Below, in pieces: positions 54,524-63,149 of a stretch of 64,000 nt of DNA. Position 1 is the stretch's first letter. Every line of letters starts with the position of its first letter. Under the pieces are notes generated by a model, which saw nothing but the letters and a program-made list of their open reading frames with translations, did no database searches and was not told the DNA's origin. A program made the translations under genes and the position numbers. Source of the DNA: Martelella endophytica (GTDB lineage: Bacteria > Pseudomonadota > Alphaproteobacteria > Rhizobiales > Rhizobiaceae); the NCBI RefSeq assembly GCF_000960975.1, contig NZ_CP010803.1, positions 3,396,273-3,460,272 of the forward strand, read 5' to 3'.

Positions 54524-54874
54524 ATGATCAAACGCCTGAATTCCCGTCCCCACCTGCATGGCGGGGTCGTCCACAATGGTGTGCTCTACGCATCCGGCCA
54601 TGCGGCCACCGATCTGAGCCTCGACATGAAGGGCCAGACTGCCGAGATCTGCGCCAAGCTCGACGCGCTGCTTGCCCAGGCCGGCAGCGACAAGTCCCGG
54701 CTTCTGCATGCCCGCGTGTATCTCACCGACATGTCCGGCAAGGCCGCGATGACGGAAGCCTGGACCGAATGGCTGGATGCTGCCGATCTGCCGTCGCGTG
54801 CTGCCATCGGCGTCGCGGATCTCGGCGACCCACGGCGCCTCGTTGAGATCGTGATTACGGCTGCGGCCGACTGA
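54524..54874 (+). CDS. RidA family enamine/imine deaminase
   Basis: A 116-residue RidA/YjgF-type protein. GVVHNGVLYASGHAATD and LLHARVYLTDMSGKAAMTEAW are typical; the late Arg (SRAAIGVADLGDPRRLVEI) matches the imine-binding position. It hydrolyses 2-imino acids to keto acids and ammonia. The placement right after a DAO enzyme supports an imine-forming pathway. The ATG at 54524 follows AAGGAAAAACA. Confidence 0.9.
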   Translation: MIKRLNSRPHLHGGVVHNGVLYASGHAATDLSLDMKGQTAEICAKLDALLAQAGSDKSRLLHARVYLTDMSGKAAMTEAWTEWLDAADLPSRAAIGVADLGDPRRLVEIVITAAAD

Positions 54875-54938
54875 TCGCATCGATCGCGGTTTCCGGGTGG
54901 CGGTTCTCCGTCATCCGGCTCTTTGAAAGGAGTGTCGC

Positions 54939-55946
54939 TTGCTTCGCTATCTCGTCGGAAAGCTTCTGGTACTGATCCCGACCTTCTTCGGTATCACTAT
55001 CGTCGCGTTTGGCTTCGTTCGGGTGCTGCCCGGCGATCCGATCATGCTGATGGCAGGCGAGCGCGGCATGACGCCGGAACGCCACGCCGAACTGATGCAC
55101 GAGTTCGGCTTCGACCGCCCGCTTTGGCAGCAATATCTCTCCTATCTGAACGACCTCTTTCACGGCAATCTTGGAACATCGCTGGTCACCCACCGTCCCG
55201 TGGTTGGCGATTTTCTGACCTTCTTCCCCGCCACGGTGGAGCTTGGCCTGTGTGCCATGTTTCTCGCCATCGTCATCGGCCTGCCGCTCGGCGTTTTCGC
55301 CGCGGTGAAACGTGGGAGTTGGTTCGAGCAGATTTCGATGACCTCAGCGCTGATCGGCTATTCGATGCCGATCTTCTGGTGGGGCCTTCTGATGATCATC
55401 TTCTTTTCCGGCACGCTCGGCTGGACGCCGGTTTCGGGCCGGATCGGGCTTGAATACTATTTCCCGCAGCCGACCGGCTTCATGCTGATCGATAGCCTTC
55501 TCTCCGGTCAGACGGGAGCTTTCCGTTCGGCCGTCTCGCATCTGATCCTGCCGACGATCGTGCTCGCAACGATCCCGATGGCGGTGATCGCCCGCCAGTC
55601 GCGCTCGGCAATGCTCGAGGTCCTGAGCGAAGACTATGTGCGAACTGCCCGCGCGAAAGGGCTCGGTCCCGCGCTGATCGTGGGGCGCCATGCCTTGCGC
55701 AATGCTCTGATTCCGGTGGTGACCGTCATCGGCCTTCAGGTCGGCTCGCTGATGGCGGGGGCCATCCTGACCGAAACCATCTTTTCGTGGCCCGGCATCG
55801 GCAAGTGGATCGTCGATTCCATTTCCAAGCGCGATTACCCGGTGGTTCAGGGCGGGCTGCTGGTCATCGCTGTCGTCGTCATGGTCGTGAACCTGATCGT
55901 CGATCTTCTCTATGCCGTCATCAACCCGAGGATCCGTCATGGCTGA
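54939..55946 (+). CDS. Dipeptide-type ABC transporter permease DppB-like
   Basis: A 335-residue permease that starts at TTG (54939), preceded by AAAGGAG. LRYLVGKLLVLIPTFFGITIV is the first helix; the EAA loop is EDYVRTARAKGLGPALIVGRHALRNALIP. It forms a pair with the DppC-like protein, whose gene overlaps it by 8 bases. Confidence 0.93.
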   Translation: MLRYLVGKLLVLIPTFFGITIVAFGFVRVLPGDPIMLMAGERGMTPERHAELMHEFGFDRPLWQQYLSYLNDLFHGNLGTSLVTHRPVVGDFLTFFPATVELGLCAMFLAIVIGLPLGVFAAVKRGSWFEQISMTSALIGYSMPIFWWGLLMIIFFSGTLGWTPVSGRIGLEYYFPQPTGFMLIDSLLSGQTGAFRSAVSHLILPTIVLATIPMAVIARQSRSAMLEVLSEDYVRTARAKGLGPALIVGRHALRNALIPVVTVIGLQVGSLMAGAILTETIFSWPGIGKWIVDSISKRDYPVVQGGLLVIAVVVMVVNLIVDLLYAVINPRIRHG

Positions 55947-56853
55947 GCCGCTCGCACCGACCACACCTGAAAGGGCTGAGGCAGGAACCACCCGCGCGGC
56001 ATTCCGTGCCTTCTGGCAAGACTTCCGGCGCAACCGCGGAGCCCTGATCGGCCTCGTCGTGATCTTTGTCCTCGTTGTCCTGGCGGTTCTGGCGCCGGTG
56101 CTTGCACCTTACGATCCGACACATCAGTTCCGCGAGAGCCGGCTTCTGCCGCCGTTCTGGGAGCATGGCGGAGAACTGGCCTTCCCGCTTGGCACGGATG
56201 CTGTCGGCCGCGACATGCTCTCCCGGCTGATCTTCGGGGCCCGCTATTCGCTGCTCATCGGCGCGATGGTGGTCACCATTGCGCTGATCGGGGGGATCAT
56301 CATCGGGCTTGTCTCCGGCTATTTCGGTGGCTGGATCGACAACACCATCATGCGGGTGATGGACATCATCCTCGCTTTTCCCTCGCTGCTGCTGGCGCTC
56401 GTTCTGGTGGCGGTCCTTGGTCCCGGTCTCGTCAATGCGATGATCGCCATTGCGCTGGTCCTGCAGCCGCATTTCGCCCGGCTTGCCCGCGCCAGCGTGA
56501 TGAACGAGAAGGCGCGGGAGTATGTGGTGGCCGACCGGATCGCCGGGGCTTCCGCCCTGAGACTGATGTTCGCAACCATCCTGCCCAATTGTCTGGCACC
56601 GCTGATCGTGCAGGCGACGCTGTCGTTTTCGACGGCGATCCTTGATGCCGCAGCCCTCGGCTTCCTCGGTCTCGGCGCGCAGCCGCCGACACCGGAATGG
56701 GGCACGATGCTGGCCGAGGCGCGCGAGTTCATTCTGCGCGCATGGTGGGTGGTCACCTTTCCCGGCATTGCCATTCTCGTCACCGTCGTGGCGATCAACC
56801 TTTGCGGCGATGGGCTGCGCGACGCCCTCGATCCACGTCTTAAGAGGAGTTGA
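55939..56853 (+). CDS. Dipeptide-type ABC transporter permease DppC-like
   Basis: A 304-residue permease. The N-terminus is followed by FWQDFRRNRGALIGLVVIF and the DppC segment LGTDAVGRDMLSRLIFGARYSL. The EAA loop is AREYVVADRIAGASALRLMF. The ATG at 55939 lies within the end of dppB. It pairs with the DppB-like permease. Confidence 0.93.
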   Translation: MAEPLAPTTPERAEAGTTRAAFRAFWQDFRRNRGALIGLVVIFVLVVLAVLAPVLAPYDPTHQFRESRLLPPFWEHGGELAFPLGTDAVGRDMLSRLIFGARYSLLIGAMVVTIALIGGIIIGLVSGYFGGWIDNTIMRVMDIILAFPSLLLALVLVAVLGPGLVNAMIAIALVLQPHFARLARASVMNEKAREYVVADRIAGASALRLMFATILPNCLAPLIVQATLSFSTAILDAAALGFLGLGAQPPTPEWGTMLAEAREFILRAWWVVTFPGIAILVTVVAINLCGDGLRDALDPRLKRS

Positions 56854-56855
56854 GC

Positions 56856-57674
56856 ATGGGACACCTCCTTGAAATCCGTAATCTCACTGTCAGTTTCGAG
56901 ACCGAAGACGGGCCGCTGCTGGCGGTCAGAGGAATCGATCTTCACGTCGATGCGGGGGAGGTTCTGGCCGTTGTCGGCGAGAGTGGCTCGGGAAAATCCG
57001 TCTCCATGCTGGCCGTCATGGGGCTTCTACCCGATACCGCAACCGTCAAGGCCGATGCGATCCTGTTTGACGGCATGGATATCGCTGGTCTGTCGCCGCG
57101 TGAGCGCCGAAAGATTATCGGTCGTGATATCGCGATGATCTTTCAGGAGCCGGTCGCTTCGCTGAACCCGGCCTATACTGTCGGCCTCCAGATCGGCGAG
57201 GTACTGAAAAAACATCGCGAGCTTGATCGTGCCGCGTGCCGGGAAAAGACGCTTGAGCTACTGCGCGCCGTCGGCATGCCGGAGCCCGAACAGAAGATCA
57301 GGGCCTTTCCGCATCAGATGTCCGGCGGCCAGTGCCAGCGCGTGATGATCGCCATGGCAATCGCCTGCCAGCCGAAACTGCTGATCGCCGATGAGCCGAC
57401 AACGGCGCTGGACGTCACCATCCAGAAGCAGATCCTCGACCTTCTTATAGACCTGCAGGAGCAAAGCGGCATGGGCCTGATCATCATCACCCACGATATG
57501 GGCGTGGTGGCCGAAACCGCCGACCGGGTGATCGTGCAATATCAGGGCCAGAAACGGGAAGAGACAGATGTGCTTTCGCTCTTCGTCTCGCCGCAGGATG
57601 CCTACACCAGGGCGCTGCTTTCAGCCTTGCCGGAGCGTAGCACTGGCGGGCCTTTGACGGGAGTGGATTTCTGA
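56856..57674 (+). CDS. Dipeptide-type ABC transporter ATPase DppD-like
   Basis: A 272-residue ATPase with Walker A GESGSGKS, signature MSGGQCQR and Walker [14 protein letters not shown]. It lacks most of the C-terminal oligopeptide domain found in DppD (about 330 residues). The ATG at 56856 follows AAGAGGAG. Its stop overlaps the next start. Confidence 0.92.
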   Translation: MGHLLEIRNLTVSFETEDGPLLAVRGIDLHVDAGEVLAVVGESGSGKSVSMLAVMGLLPDTATVKADAILFDGMDIAGLSPRERRKIIGRDIAMIFQEPVASLNPAYTVGLQIGEVLKKHRELDRAACREKTLELLRAVGMPEPEQKIRAFPHQMSGGQCQRVMIAMAIACQPKLLIADEPTTALDVTIQKQILDLLIDLQEQSGMGLIIITHDMGVVAETADRVIVQYQGQKREETDVLSLFVSPQDAYTRALLSALPERSTGGPLTGVDF

Positions 57675-58558
57675 TGGCCGGCGAAAAACCACCTGTTATC
57701 CTCGAAGGCATTGGCCTGGTACGGGAATACCCCGGCCGGGCAGGGCTGTTGCGCAGGGCGCAGCCCAACAGGGCGCTCAAGGGCGTTGATTTGCAGCTCA
57801 GAAGGGGCAGTACGCTTTCTGTCGTTGGCGAAACCGGCTGCGGCAAGTCGACTCTTGGGCGCATCCTGACGCTGATCGATCCGATGACCGATGGCGAACT
57901 GATCGTCGACGGCGAGCAGGTGGATATCCGGCGTCATCACCTTTCACGCGAACTCCGCCGAAAAGTCCGGATCGTCTTCCAGAGCCCTTATGGATCGCTG
58001 AACCCGCGCAAGAAGATCGGCGATGCGCTCGGCCAGGAGCTGCTGCTGAACACCTCGCTTGATGCGACCGAACGGCGCGTCCGGGTTGGCGATATGCTTG
58101 AGCGTGTCGGCCTTCAGCGCGATCATGCCGGGCGCTATCCGCATATGTTTTCCGGCGGCCAGCGCCAGCGTATCGCCATTGCCCGGGCGCTGATGGTCAA
58201 TCCGAAAATTCTGATACTCGATGAACCGGTGAGTGCGCTTGACCTTTCCGTGCAGGCGAAGGTGCTGAACCTGCTTGCCGACCTTCAGCGCGAATTTGGC
58301 CTTTCCTATGTCTTCATCAGCCACGATCTCAGCGTCGTTCGCCGGATTTCCGATGAGGTGATGGTGATGAATAGCGGAGAGGTGGTCGAGCGCGGCACGT
58401 GCGAGGACATCTTCGCAAACCCCAGCCATCCCTACACACGGCAATTGCTGGCCTCCACACCTTCCACCGATCCCGACGCCATCGCTGCACGTCTTGCCCG
58501 TCATGCCGAGCGAAGGGCGAGGGCGGCTTCCCAAACGACAGGAGATGAACGTGACTGA
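57674..58558 (+). CDS. Dipeptide-type ABC transporter ATPase DppF-like
   Basis: A 294-residue ATPase with Walker A GETGCGKST, signature FSGGQRQR and Walker B ILILDEPVSALDLSVQAKVLNL. The ATG overlaps the DppD-like stop (TGATG). Its C-terminus reaches HPYTRQLLASTP, the peptide-transporter marker. It works with the DppD-like ATPase. Confidence 0.92.
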   Translation: MAGEKPPVILEGIGLVREYPGRAGLLRRAQPNRALKGVDLQLRRGSTLSVVGETGCGKSTLGRILTLIDPMTDGELIVDGEQVDIRRHHLSRELRRKVRIVFQSPYGSLNPRKKIGDALGQELLLNTSLDATERRVRVGDMLERVGLQRDHAGRYPHMFSGGQRQRIAIARALMVNPKILILDEPVSALDLSVQAKVLNLLADLQREFGLSYVFISHDLSVVRRISDEVMVMNSGEVVERGTCEDIFANPSHPYTRQLLASTPSTDPDAIAARLARHAERRARAASQTTGDERD

Positions 58559-59669
58559 CAAGGACACGAACAGGGACGAAGAGGTCCGCCGCGACGACCG
58601 CTATGCAACGCGGGAAAAATACGCGTCCTTGCGCGGTATTCACGCGGCCGCGCGCGGCAATCTCTCGGACATGGTCTGGAACTACATGCATTGCGGCACG
58701 GGCGATGAGGTGACGGCGCGGGCGAATGTCTCGGCCTTCGACACCTATCTCTTCGATGCACCGCTCTTTGCCGGCATTTCCAATCCGGACACGAGCACGA
58801 ACGTGCTGGGATACGATCTTGCCTTTCCGGCTTTCACTGCGCCCTTCGGTGGTGGCGAGACGCTGTTTCATGCCGATGGCATGCTGGCGGTCGGTCGCGC
58901 CGCCCATGCCGCCGGTATTCGCCAGATGGTTCCGGTCGCGGCCGGGCATTCGCTGGAAGAAGTTCGCGCGGCATCGCCCGCGGCGGTGATCTTCCAGATG
59001 ACGTTTTGTGGCGAGGAGAGCCATGTCATCGACATGATGCACCGCGCCAAGGATGCCGGTTATGACCGTATCTGCGTGACCTATTCTCCGATCCGCCAGT
59101 GGCGTGAGCGGATGATGGAAGACCGGTTTTCGATGCCCGGGGCGGGCAAGCCTTCGAACTTCGGTCCGGGCAAGTCGGATCAGGCGATGATGCGCGAACT
59201 TCTGGATTTCACCAGGCCGCGCTGGGACTGGGCCAAGGCCGCGCGTGTTATCGCCGAGGCGCCGCTGCCCTGTATCGTCAAGGGTGTTTCCAGCAAAGCT
59301 GATGCACGGGCGGCGCTTTCGGCTGGTGCCGAAGGGCTCTACGTCTCGAATTACGGTGGACGCACGATCGATCGGGAGCCGGCGTCGATCGATACACTGG
59401 CAGAGGTCCGGGCGGAGGCCGGTCCGGATGTGCCGATCGTCTTCGACAGCGGCATTCGGCGGGGCAGCGACATCGCCACTGCAATTGCGCTTGGCGCAAA
59501 TGCTGTCGCGCTCGGGCGCAGCTGCGCGCTCGGCCTTGCAGCGGACGGCGATGCCGGCGTGAAGCGCGTTCTGGATCTGCTGCAGGACGAGTTCTGGACC
59601 ACGCTCGGCCATCTCGGCTGCTCGTCGGTCAGCGATCTTTCACCCGAAATCTTTCGGTCACGCCCATGA
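58551..59669 (+). CDS. FMN-dependent alpha-hydroxy-acid oxidase family protein, His-less
   Basis: A 372-residue TIM-barrel flavoprotein. The most likely start is GTG at 58551, 7 bases after CAGGAG; ATG at 58545 is an alternative. Family segments include NYMHCGTGDEVTARANVSAF, PCIVKGVSSKADARAAL and VFDSGIRRGSDIATAIALGA. The active-site segment reads SNYGGR (Tyr268) where lactate and glycolate oxidases have SNHGGR, so the catalytic His is lost. The substrate may differ. It overlaps the DppF-like gene and is followed by a second DAO enzyme. Confidence 0.85.
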   Translation: MTDKDTNRDEEVRRDDRYATREKYASLRGIHAAARGNLSDMVWNYMHCGTGDEVTARANVSAFDTYLFDAPLFAGISNPDTSTNVLGYDLAFPAFTAPFGGGETLFHADGMLAVGRAAHAAGIRQMVPVAAGHSLEEVRAASPAAVIFQMTFCGEESHVIDMMHRAKDAGYDRICVTYSPIRQWRERMMEDRFSMPGAGKPSNFGPGKSDQAMMRELLDFTRPRWDWAKAARVIAEAPLPCIVKGVSSKADARAALSAGAEGLYVSNYGGRTIDREPASIDTLAEVRAEAGPDVPIVFDSGIRRGSDIATAIALGANAVALGRSCALGLAADGDAGVKRVLDLLQDEFWTTLGHLGCSSVSDLSPEIFRSRP

Positions 59670-60751
59670 AGATAGCTGTTATTGGCGCTGGCGCGATCGG
59701 TGCCAACATCGCCTACCGCCTCAGGACGCAGGGTGCGGATGTCGTTCTGATCGACAAGGCCAGTCCAGGCGCAGGCACAAGCGGTGCTTCGTTTTCGTGG
59801 CTTTCCTCGTTTCCGCAACTGAGCTGGCCGGAAACGCCCGGCCGCCGGCAGCTTCGCCTTTCCGTCAATGGCCGCTTTGACCGGCTGGCAGAAGAACTGG
59901 GCGGGGACTGGCTGGACTGGTCCGGGACGCTGACCGTCGAGAGTGCCGTGCCAGATTTCGAGAGGGCGGTTGCGCTCAGCCGAGAGGCCGGTGCGCAGAT
60001 CGAGGTGCTTTCACCCGAAGAACTGCGGAAGATCGAGCCCCAATTGCGTCTGCCAGAAAATGAGCGTGTCGCCTTCGAACTGCGCTCGGGCTGGGTCGAT
60101 GCGCCGGCGATGATCGAGCAACTGGTCCGCGTTTTTGCACTGAGTGGCGGCGCATTGCTCGTCGGAAGCGGCGTTTCCGCGATCGAGCAGGGCGTCTCGG
60201 GCGTTACCGGCCTCATTTTGGAAGATGGTTCGCGGATCGTGGCAGATGTTGTCGTCAACGCTGCCGGCAGCCAAGCGACGCATGTCGCCGCCATGGCCGG
60301 GCTTGCCATGCCGCTTGAGCTGGTGCCCGGCGTCATGCTCTATGCCGGGGCAGGGCGCGCGTCATTGCCGCAGCACGTCATCAACGGCGCTAACTGGCTG
60401 GTGCGCCCCGACCGTGACCATGGCACGGCCATCCACTGGCGCGGCGAGGGCCTGACGGCGAGCCACGGGAGGAACGGCATTTCAGGATCGGACATGCTGG
60501 CCGATGTTGCCAGCGCCATTCCGGCGCTCGATGGGCTGGAGCCTTCGGCGATGCGGGTCGGAATTCGCGCGATACCGCCCGGCGGGCCGGTGATCGGCTT
60601 CCTGCCATGGCTCAACAGCTTCTATTTCGCCGTTTCTCATGGAGGTATCGGCTGGGGACCGGTCTGGGCCGATCTCGCCGTGCAGGAAATTCTGGAGGGC
60701 AAGGCGGTGGCTGAGCTGGAAGGGCTGCGGCCCGGCCGCTTCTACTTTTGA
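59666..60751 (+). CDS. FAD-dependent oxidoreductase, DAO family (2)
   Basis: A 361-residue DAO-type flavoenzyme with VIGAGAIGANIAYRLRTQGADVVLIDK and a C-terminal FAVSHGGIGWGPVWADL. It is distinct from the first DAO enzyme (53389) and shows DadA/glycine-oxidase-like features. Coupled to the preceding gene by an ATGA overlap, it ends the operon. Together the set fits stepwise oxidation of an imported N-substituted or D-amino acid; the compound is not identifiable. Confidence 0.88.
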   Translation: MKIAVIGAGAIGANIAYRLRTQGADVVLIDKASPGAGTSGASFSWLSSFPQLSWPETPGRRQLRLSVNGRFDRLAEELGGDWLDWSGTLTVESAVPDFERAVALSREAGAQIEVLSPEELRKIEPQLRLPENERVAFELRSGWVDAPAMIEQLVRVFALSGGALLVGSGVSAIEQGVSGVTGLILEDGSRIVADVVVNAAGSQATHVAAMAGLAMPLELVPGVMLYAGAGRASLPQHVINGANWLVRPDRDHGTAIHWRGEGLTASHGRNGISGSDMLADVASAIPALDGLEPSAMRVGIRAIPPGGPVIGFLPWLNSFYFAVSHGGIGWGPVWADLAVQEILEGKAVAELEGLRPGRFYF

Positions 60752-60752
60752 T

Positions 60753-60776
60753 CGCGAACCCTGATCTTCGTTCGCG
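60753..60776. terminator. Terminator-like hairpin after the DAO operon
   Basis: CGCGAAC and GTTCGCG are perfect 7-base arms with a 10-base loop immediately after the stop. No T-tract follows. Confidence 0.45.
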
Positions 60777-61038
60777 GAGCATGAGTTTGTTGGCCGGGCT
60801 TAGTCAGAGCCAGTCGATCGCACCGACAGGTCAAAGGCGACCGTGCGATGGTAGCTATCTGGACAGAAAGTCTGAGTCGTTGTGTGTTCGATGAACTCAC
60901 ATGTGGCCCGAGGTGCGCACGGGAGAAACCGCAAGAGCAGAGTAAGCGCCAAACACAAGTTCCCGGGCAGTTCTGGGTCGGTTTGGCCGATAGTCCCTCA
61001 GTCTCACGGAAGTGAGGTCTCTATTTCCGGTTCGCGAG

Positions 61039-61065
61039 CAGCGGGTCGGGAGTTCAAATCCGCTG
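61039..61065 (+). other. tRNA 3'-part-like fragment
   Basis: CAGCGG and CCGCTG are perfect 6-base arms enclosing GGGAGTTCAAATC, which has the T-loop form GTTCAAATC. The inner five bases do not pair as a T-stem should, so this is not a working tRNA. It may be a decayed tRNA fragment of an integration scar, or chance. Confidence 0.2.
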
Positions 61066-61101
61066 CCTCAGCGATAAATTAAAACTGTGCGGGAAGCATC
61101 G

Positions 61102-61191
61102 TGGCGGAGGAGGTGGGATTCGAACCCACGGTACGCTTTCACGCACGCCGGTTTTCAAGACCGGTGCCTTAAACCGCTCGGCCACTCCTCC
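61102..61191 (-). tRNA. tRNA-Ser (UGA)
   Basis: On the minus strand a 90-base tRNA including an encoded CCA: acceptor GGAGGAG pairs with CTCCTCC, the anticodon loop holds TGA, a long variable arm (CGTGCGTGAAAGCGTACC) is typical of class II tRNA-Ser, and the T-arm is GTGGGTTCGAATCCCAC. The anticodon UGA reads UCN serine codons. The gene lies at the change from accessory to core genes, with its 3' end facing the accessory side. Confidence 0.97.
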
Positions 61192-61474
61192 GGAGACGGC
61201 GCGTGTTGGGGCGCCGGGCGAAACGGGCTTTACCACCGGCTTCTGGCAATGGTCAATGGCGCTTGGGCGCGGTTGTGGTAAATTCCGGATGCACGCGGCA
61301 GCGGTCGGAAATCAGCCCTTGGCAATTGCGGGTTGCGCACCCGCTTCGATTTTGATATCCGCCACAAAGACGCCATTAAGGCTCTGCATAGGTCACGGTG
61401 ACAGAAATTCAAGTCCCTCAGCAGCCGGGAAGGAACTTCCACCGGCCACGAAAGTAGATGGAAGAACTGTTGGC

Positions 61475-62407
61475 ATGAAGGAATTCCGGTTTTCCGCCTC
61501 GGTCGCGATGCTGACCGTTACTGCATTGTTAACCGCGTGCGCGACGACTGGCGATGCTTCCGACAAGACGGAAGAAGACGCCAAGGAGATTGCCGCCGTC
61601 AAGCCTGTTTCTGACCCGCTTGCCTATCAGAAGATCGGCAAGCCCTACGAGGTCAAGGGCAAGTGGTATACGCCGAAGGCGGTGGACAGCTATAGCAAGA
61701 CCGGACAGGCCTCCTGGTACGGACCGCGCTTCAATGGCGGCAGCACGGCAAGCGGCGAAACCTACGACATGAACCACCTCTCGGCCGCGCACAAGACGCT
61801 GCCGCTGCCGAGCTATGTCAGGGTCACCAATCTCGACAACGACAGCTCCGTCATTGTCCGCGTCAACGATCGCGGTCCCTTCGTTTCGGGACGGATCATC
61901 GATCTCTCGAAGAAGGCTGCGGAAATGCTGGACATGACCGGCGCCGGTGTTGCCAATGTCCGCGTCGACTATGTCGGTCCGGCGCCCCAGAAGGCCAATG
62001 ACATGGATTACCTTCTCGCATCCTACGAGAAGGACACGCCAGCCGTGCCGGATGGCGTCGATCCTGGCCGCTTCGGCGAGGGCGCCATCCAGGTGGCCAG
62101 TGCCGCGCCGGCCGAAAAGCCGGTCCAGGCAACAGAGACTGCAGCTCCTGTGGAAGTCGCCGCTACCGAGGTCAAGGTGCCGATCCCGGTCAAGGCGCCG
62201 GGTGGCATGACCACGGCGACGGAAACCATCGAGGTCGCGAGCGCCGAAATCAAGACGGAATTGCCGGTTGCCAGCGACGTGCCGCTTGCGATGGTCGAAA
62301 GCCGGAACGCGGTTGAGAACAGCGCGGCCATCAAGGCGGCGAACGCCATCATCGCCAGCAATGACAGCCTGTTTCCGACAAACGCCCCGATTCCGCTGAA
62401 GCGTTAA
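61475..62407 (+). CDS. rlpA: Septal-ring lytic transglycosylase RlpA
   Basis: A 310-residue RlpA-like lipoprotein. The signal ends with lipobox LLTAC, so lipidation on that Cys is expected. The double-psi beta-barrel domain (about 75-160) has [19 protein letters not shown] and [19 protein letters not shown], with the usual His, Asp and Glu positions of RlpA. An Ala/Pro/Val-rich tail follows with no SPOR domain visible. It cleaves or binds denuded peptidoglycan at division sites. The ATG at 61475 is chosen because the frame upstream lacks any conserved sequence. Confidence 0.9.
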   Translation: MKEFRFSASVAMLTVTALLTACATTGDASDKTEEDAKEIAAVKPVSDPLAYQKIGKPYEVKGKWYTPKAVDSYSKTGQASWYGPRFNGGSTASGETYDMNHLSAAHKTLPLPSYVRVTNLDNDSSVIVRVNDRGPFVSGRIIDLSKKAAEMLDMTGAGVANVRVDYVGPAPQKANDMDYLLASYEKDTPAVPDGVDPGRFGEGAIQVASAAPAEKPVQATETAAPVEVAATEVKVPIPVKAPGGMTTATETIEVASAEIKTELPVASDVPLAMVESRNAVENSAAIKAANAIIASNDSLFPTNAPIPLKR

Positions 62408-62495
62408 GCCTGCTGAGGGCTTTTTCAGCGCTTTGAATTGCTCTACACCCGAAGCGTCCGGCGAAATGCGCCGGCCATGCGGGAAAGGCTTCGGG

Positions 62496-63149
62496 TTGCA
62501 CAGCGGCATTTTCATCAGTTTCGAAGGCGGCGAGGGGGCAGGCAAGTCCACCCAGATCCGCCGCCTCGCGCACCGTCTTGAGGCAGACGGCCACGCTGTC
62601 GTCGTCACCCGCGAACCGGGGGGCTCCCCGGGCGCGGAAGCGGTGCGCCATTTGCTTCTGTCAGGGGCGGCCGAACCCTTCGGTGTCGGCATGGAAGTGC
62701 TGCTCTTCGCCGCCGCCCGCAATGATCACGTCGAGGAGATCATCCGTCCGGCGCTCGCCGCTGGTGCGGTCGTGCTCTGCGACCGGTTCATGGATTCCTC
62801 CCGCGTCTACCAGGGTGCCTCCGGCGGTCTTGCGCCGGAGTTCGTATCAACGGTCGAGCGGATCGCCGTCGATTCCGTGGTTCCAGATCTCACCGTGATG
62901 TTCGATCTCGATGCGCTGACCGGATTGCAGCGTGTCGCCGCGCGGTCTTCGGAGGGGCCGGACCGGTTCGAGAGGGACGATATCGCCATTCACGAGGCGC
63001 GCCGCGCCGCCTATCTCGACATTGCCCGGCGCGAGCCGGAGCGTTGCCGTGTCGTCGACGCAAGCGGCGATGCGGATACGGTGGAGCGACTGGTCTGGGA
63101 TGCTGTGGCGCCGGCGATCGGTCGCCTCGGGAGCGTTGCTCATGGCTGA
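62496..63149 (+). CDS. tmk: Thymidylate kinase
   Basis: dTMP kinase, making dTDP for DNA synthesis. P-loop [13 protein letters not shown](F) motif LCDRFMDSS, and a lid region with [12 protein letters not shown]. The TTG start at 62496 lies 7 bases after GGGAAAGG and gives 217 residues, a usual length. ATG starts at 62466 and 62433 would add unconserved residues. Its stop overlaps holB. Confidence 0.93.
   Translation: MHSGIFISFEGGEGAGKSTQIRRLAHRLEADGHAVVVTREPGGSPGAEAVRHLLLSGAAEPFGVGMEVLLFAAARNDHVEEIIRPALAAGAVVLCDRFMDSSRVYQGASGGLAPEFVSTVERIAVDSVVPDLTVMFDLDALTGLQRVAARSSEGPDRFERDDIAIHEARRAAYLDIARREPERCRVVDASGDADTVERLVWDAVAPAIGRLGSVAHG

Larger units (their letters stand above)
60752..61101. other. 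Intergenic region before tRNA-Ser (no gene)
   Basis: This 350-base stretch has no supported gene. It holds a terminator-like hairpin after the DAO gene, a short hairpin CTCAC-GGAA-GTGAG near 61008-61021, and a tRNA-like fragment near 61039-61065. It lies on the 3' side of tRNA-Ser, between accessory and core DNA. Confidence 0.6.

Noticed and set aside
61039..61065. A second complete tRNA gene beside tRNA-Ser
   Set aside because: Only a T-loop-like motif is present; the T-stem does not pair properly and no acceptor, D or anticodon arm can be drawn.
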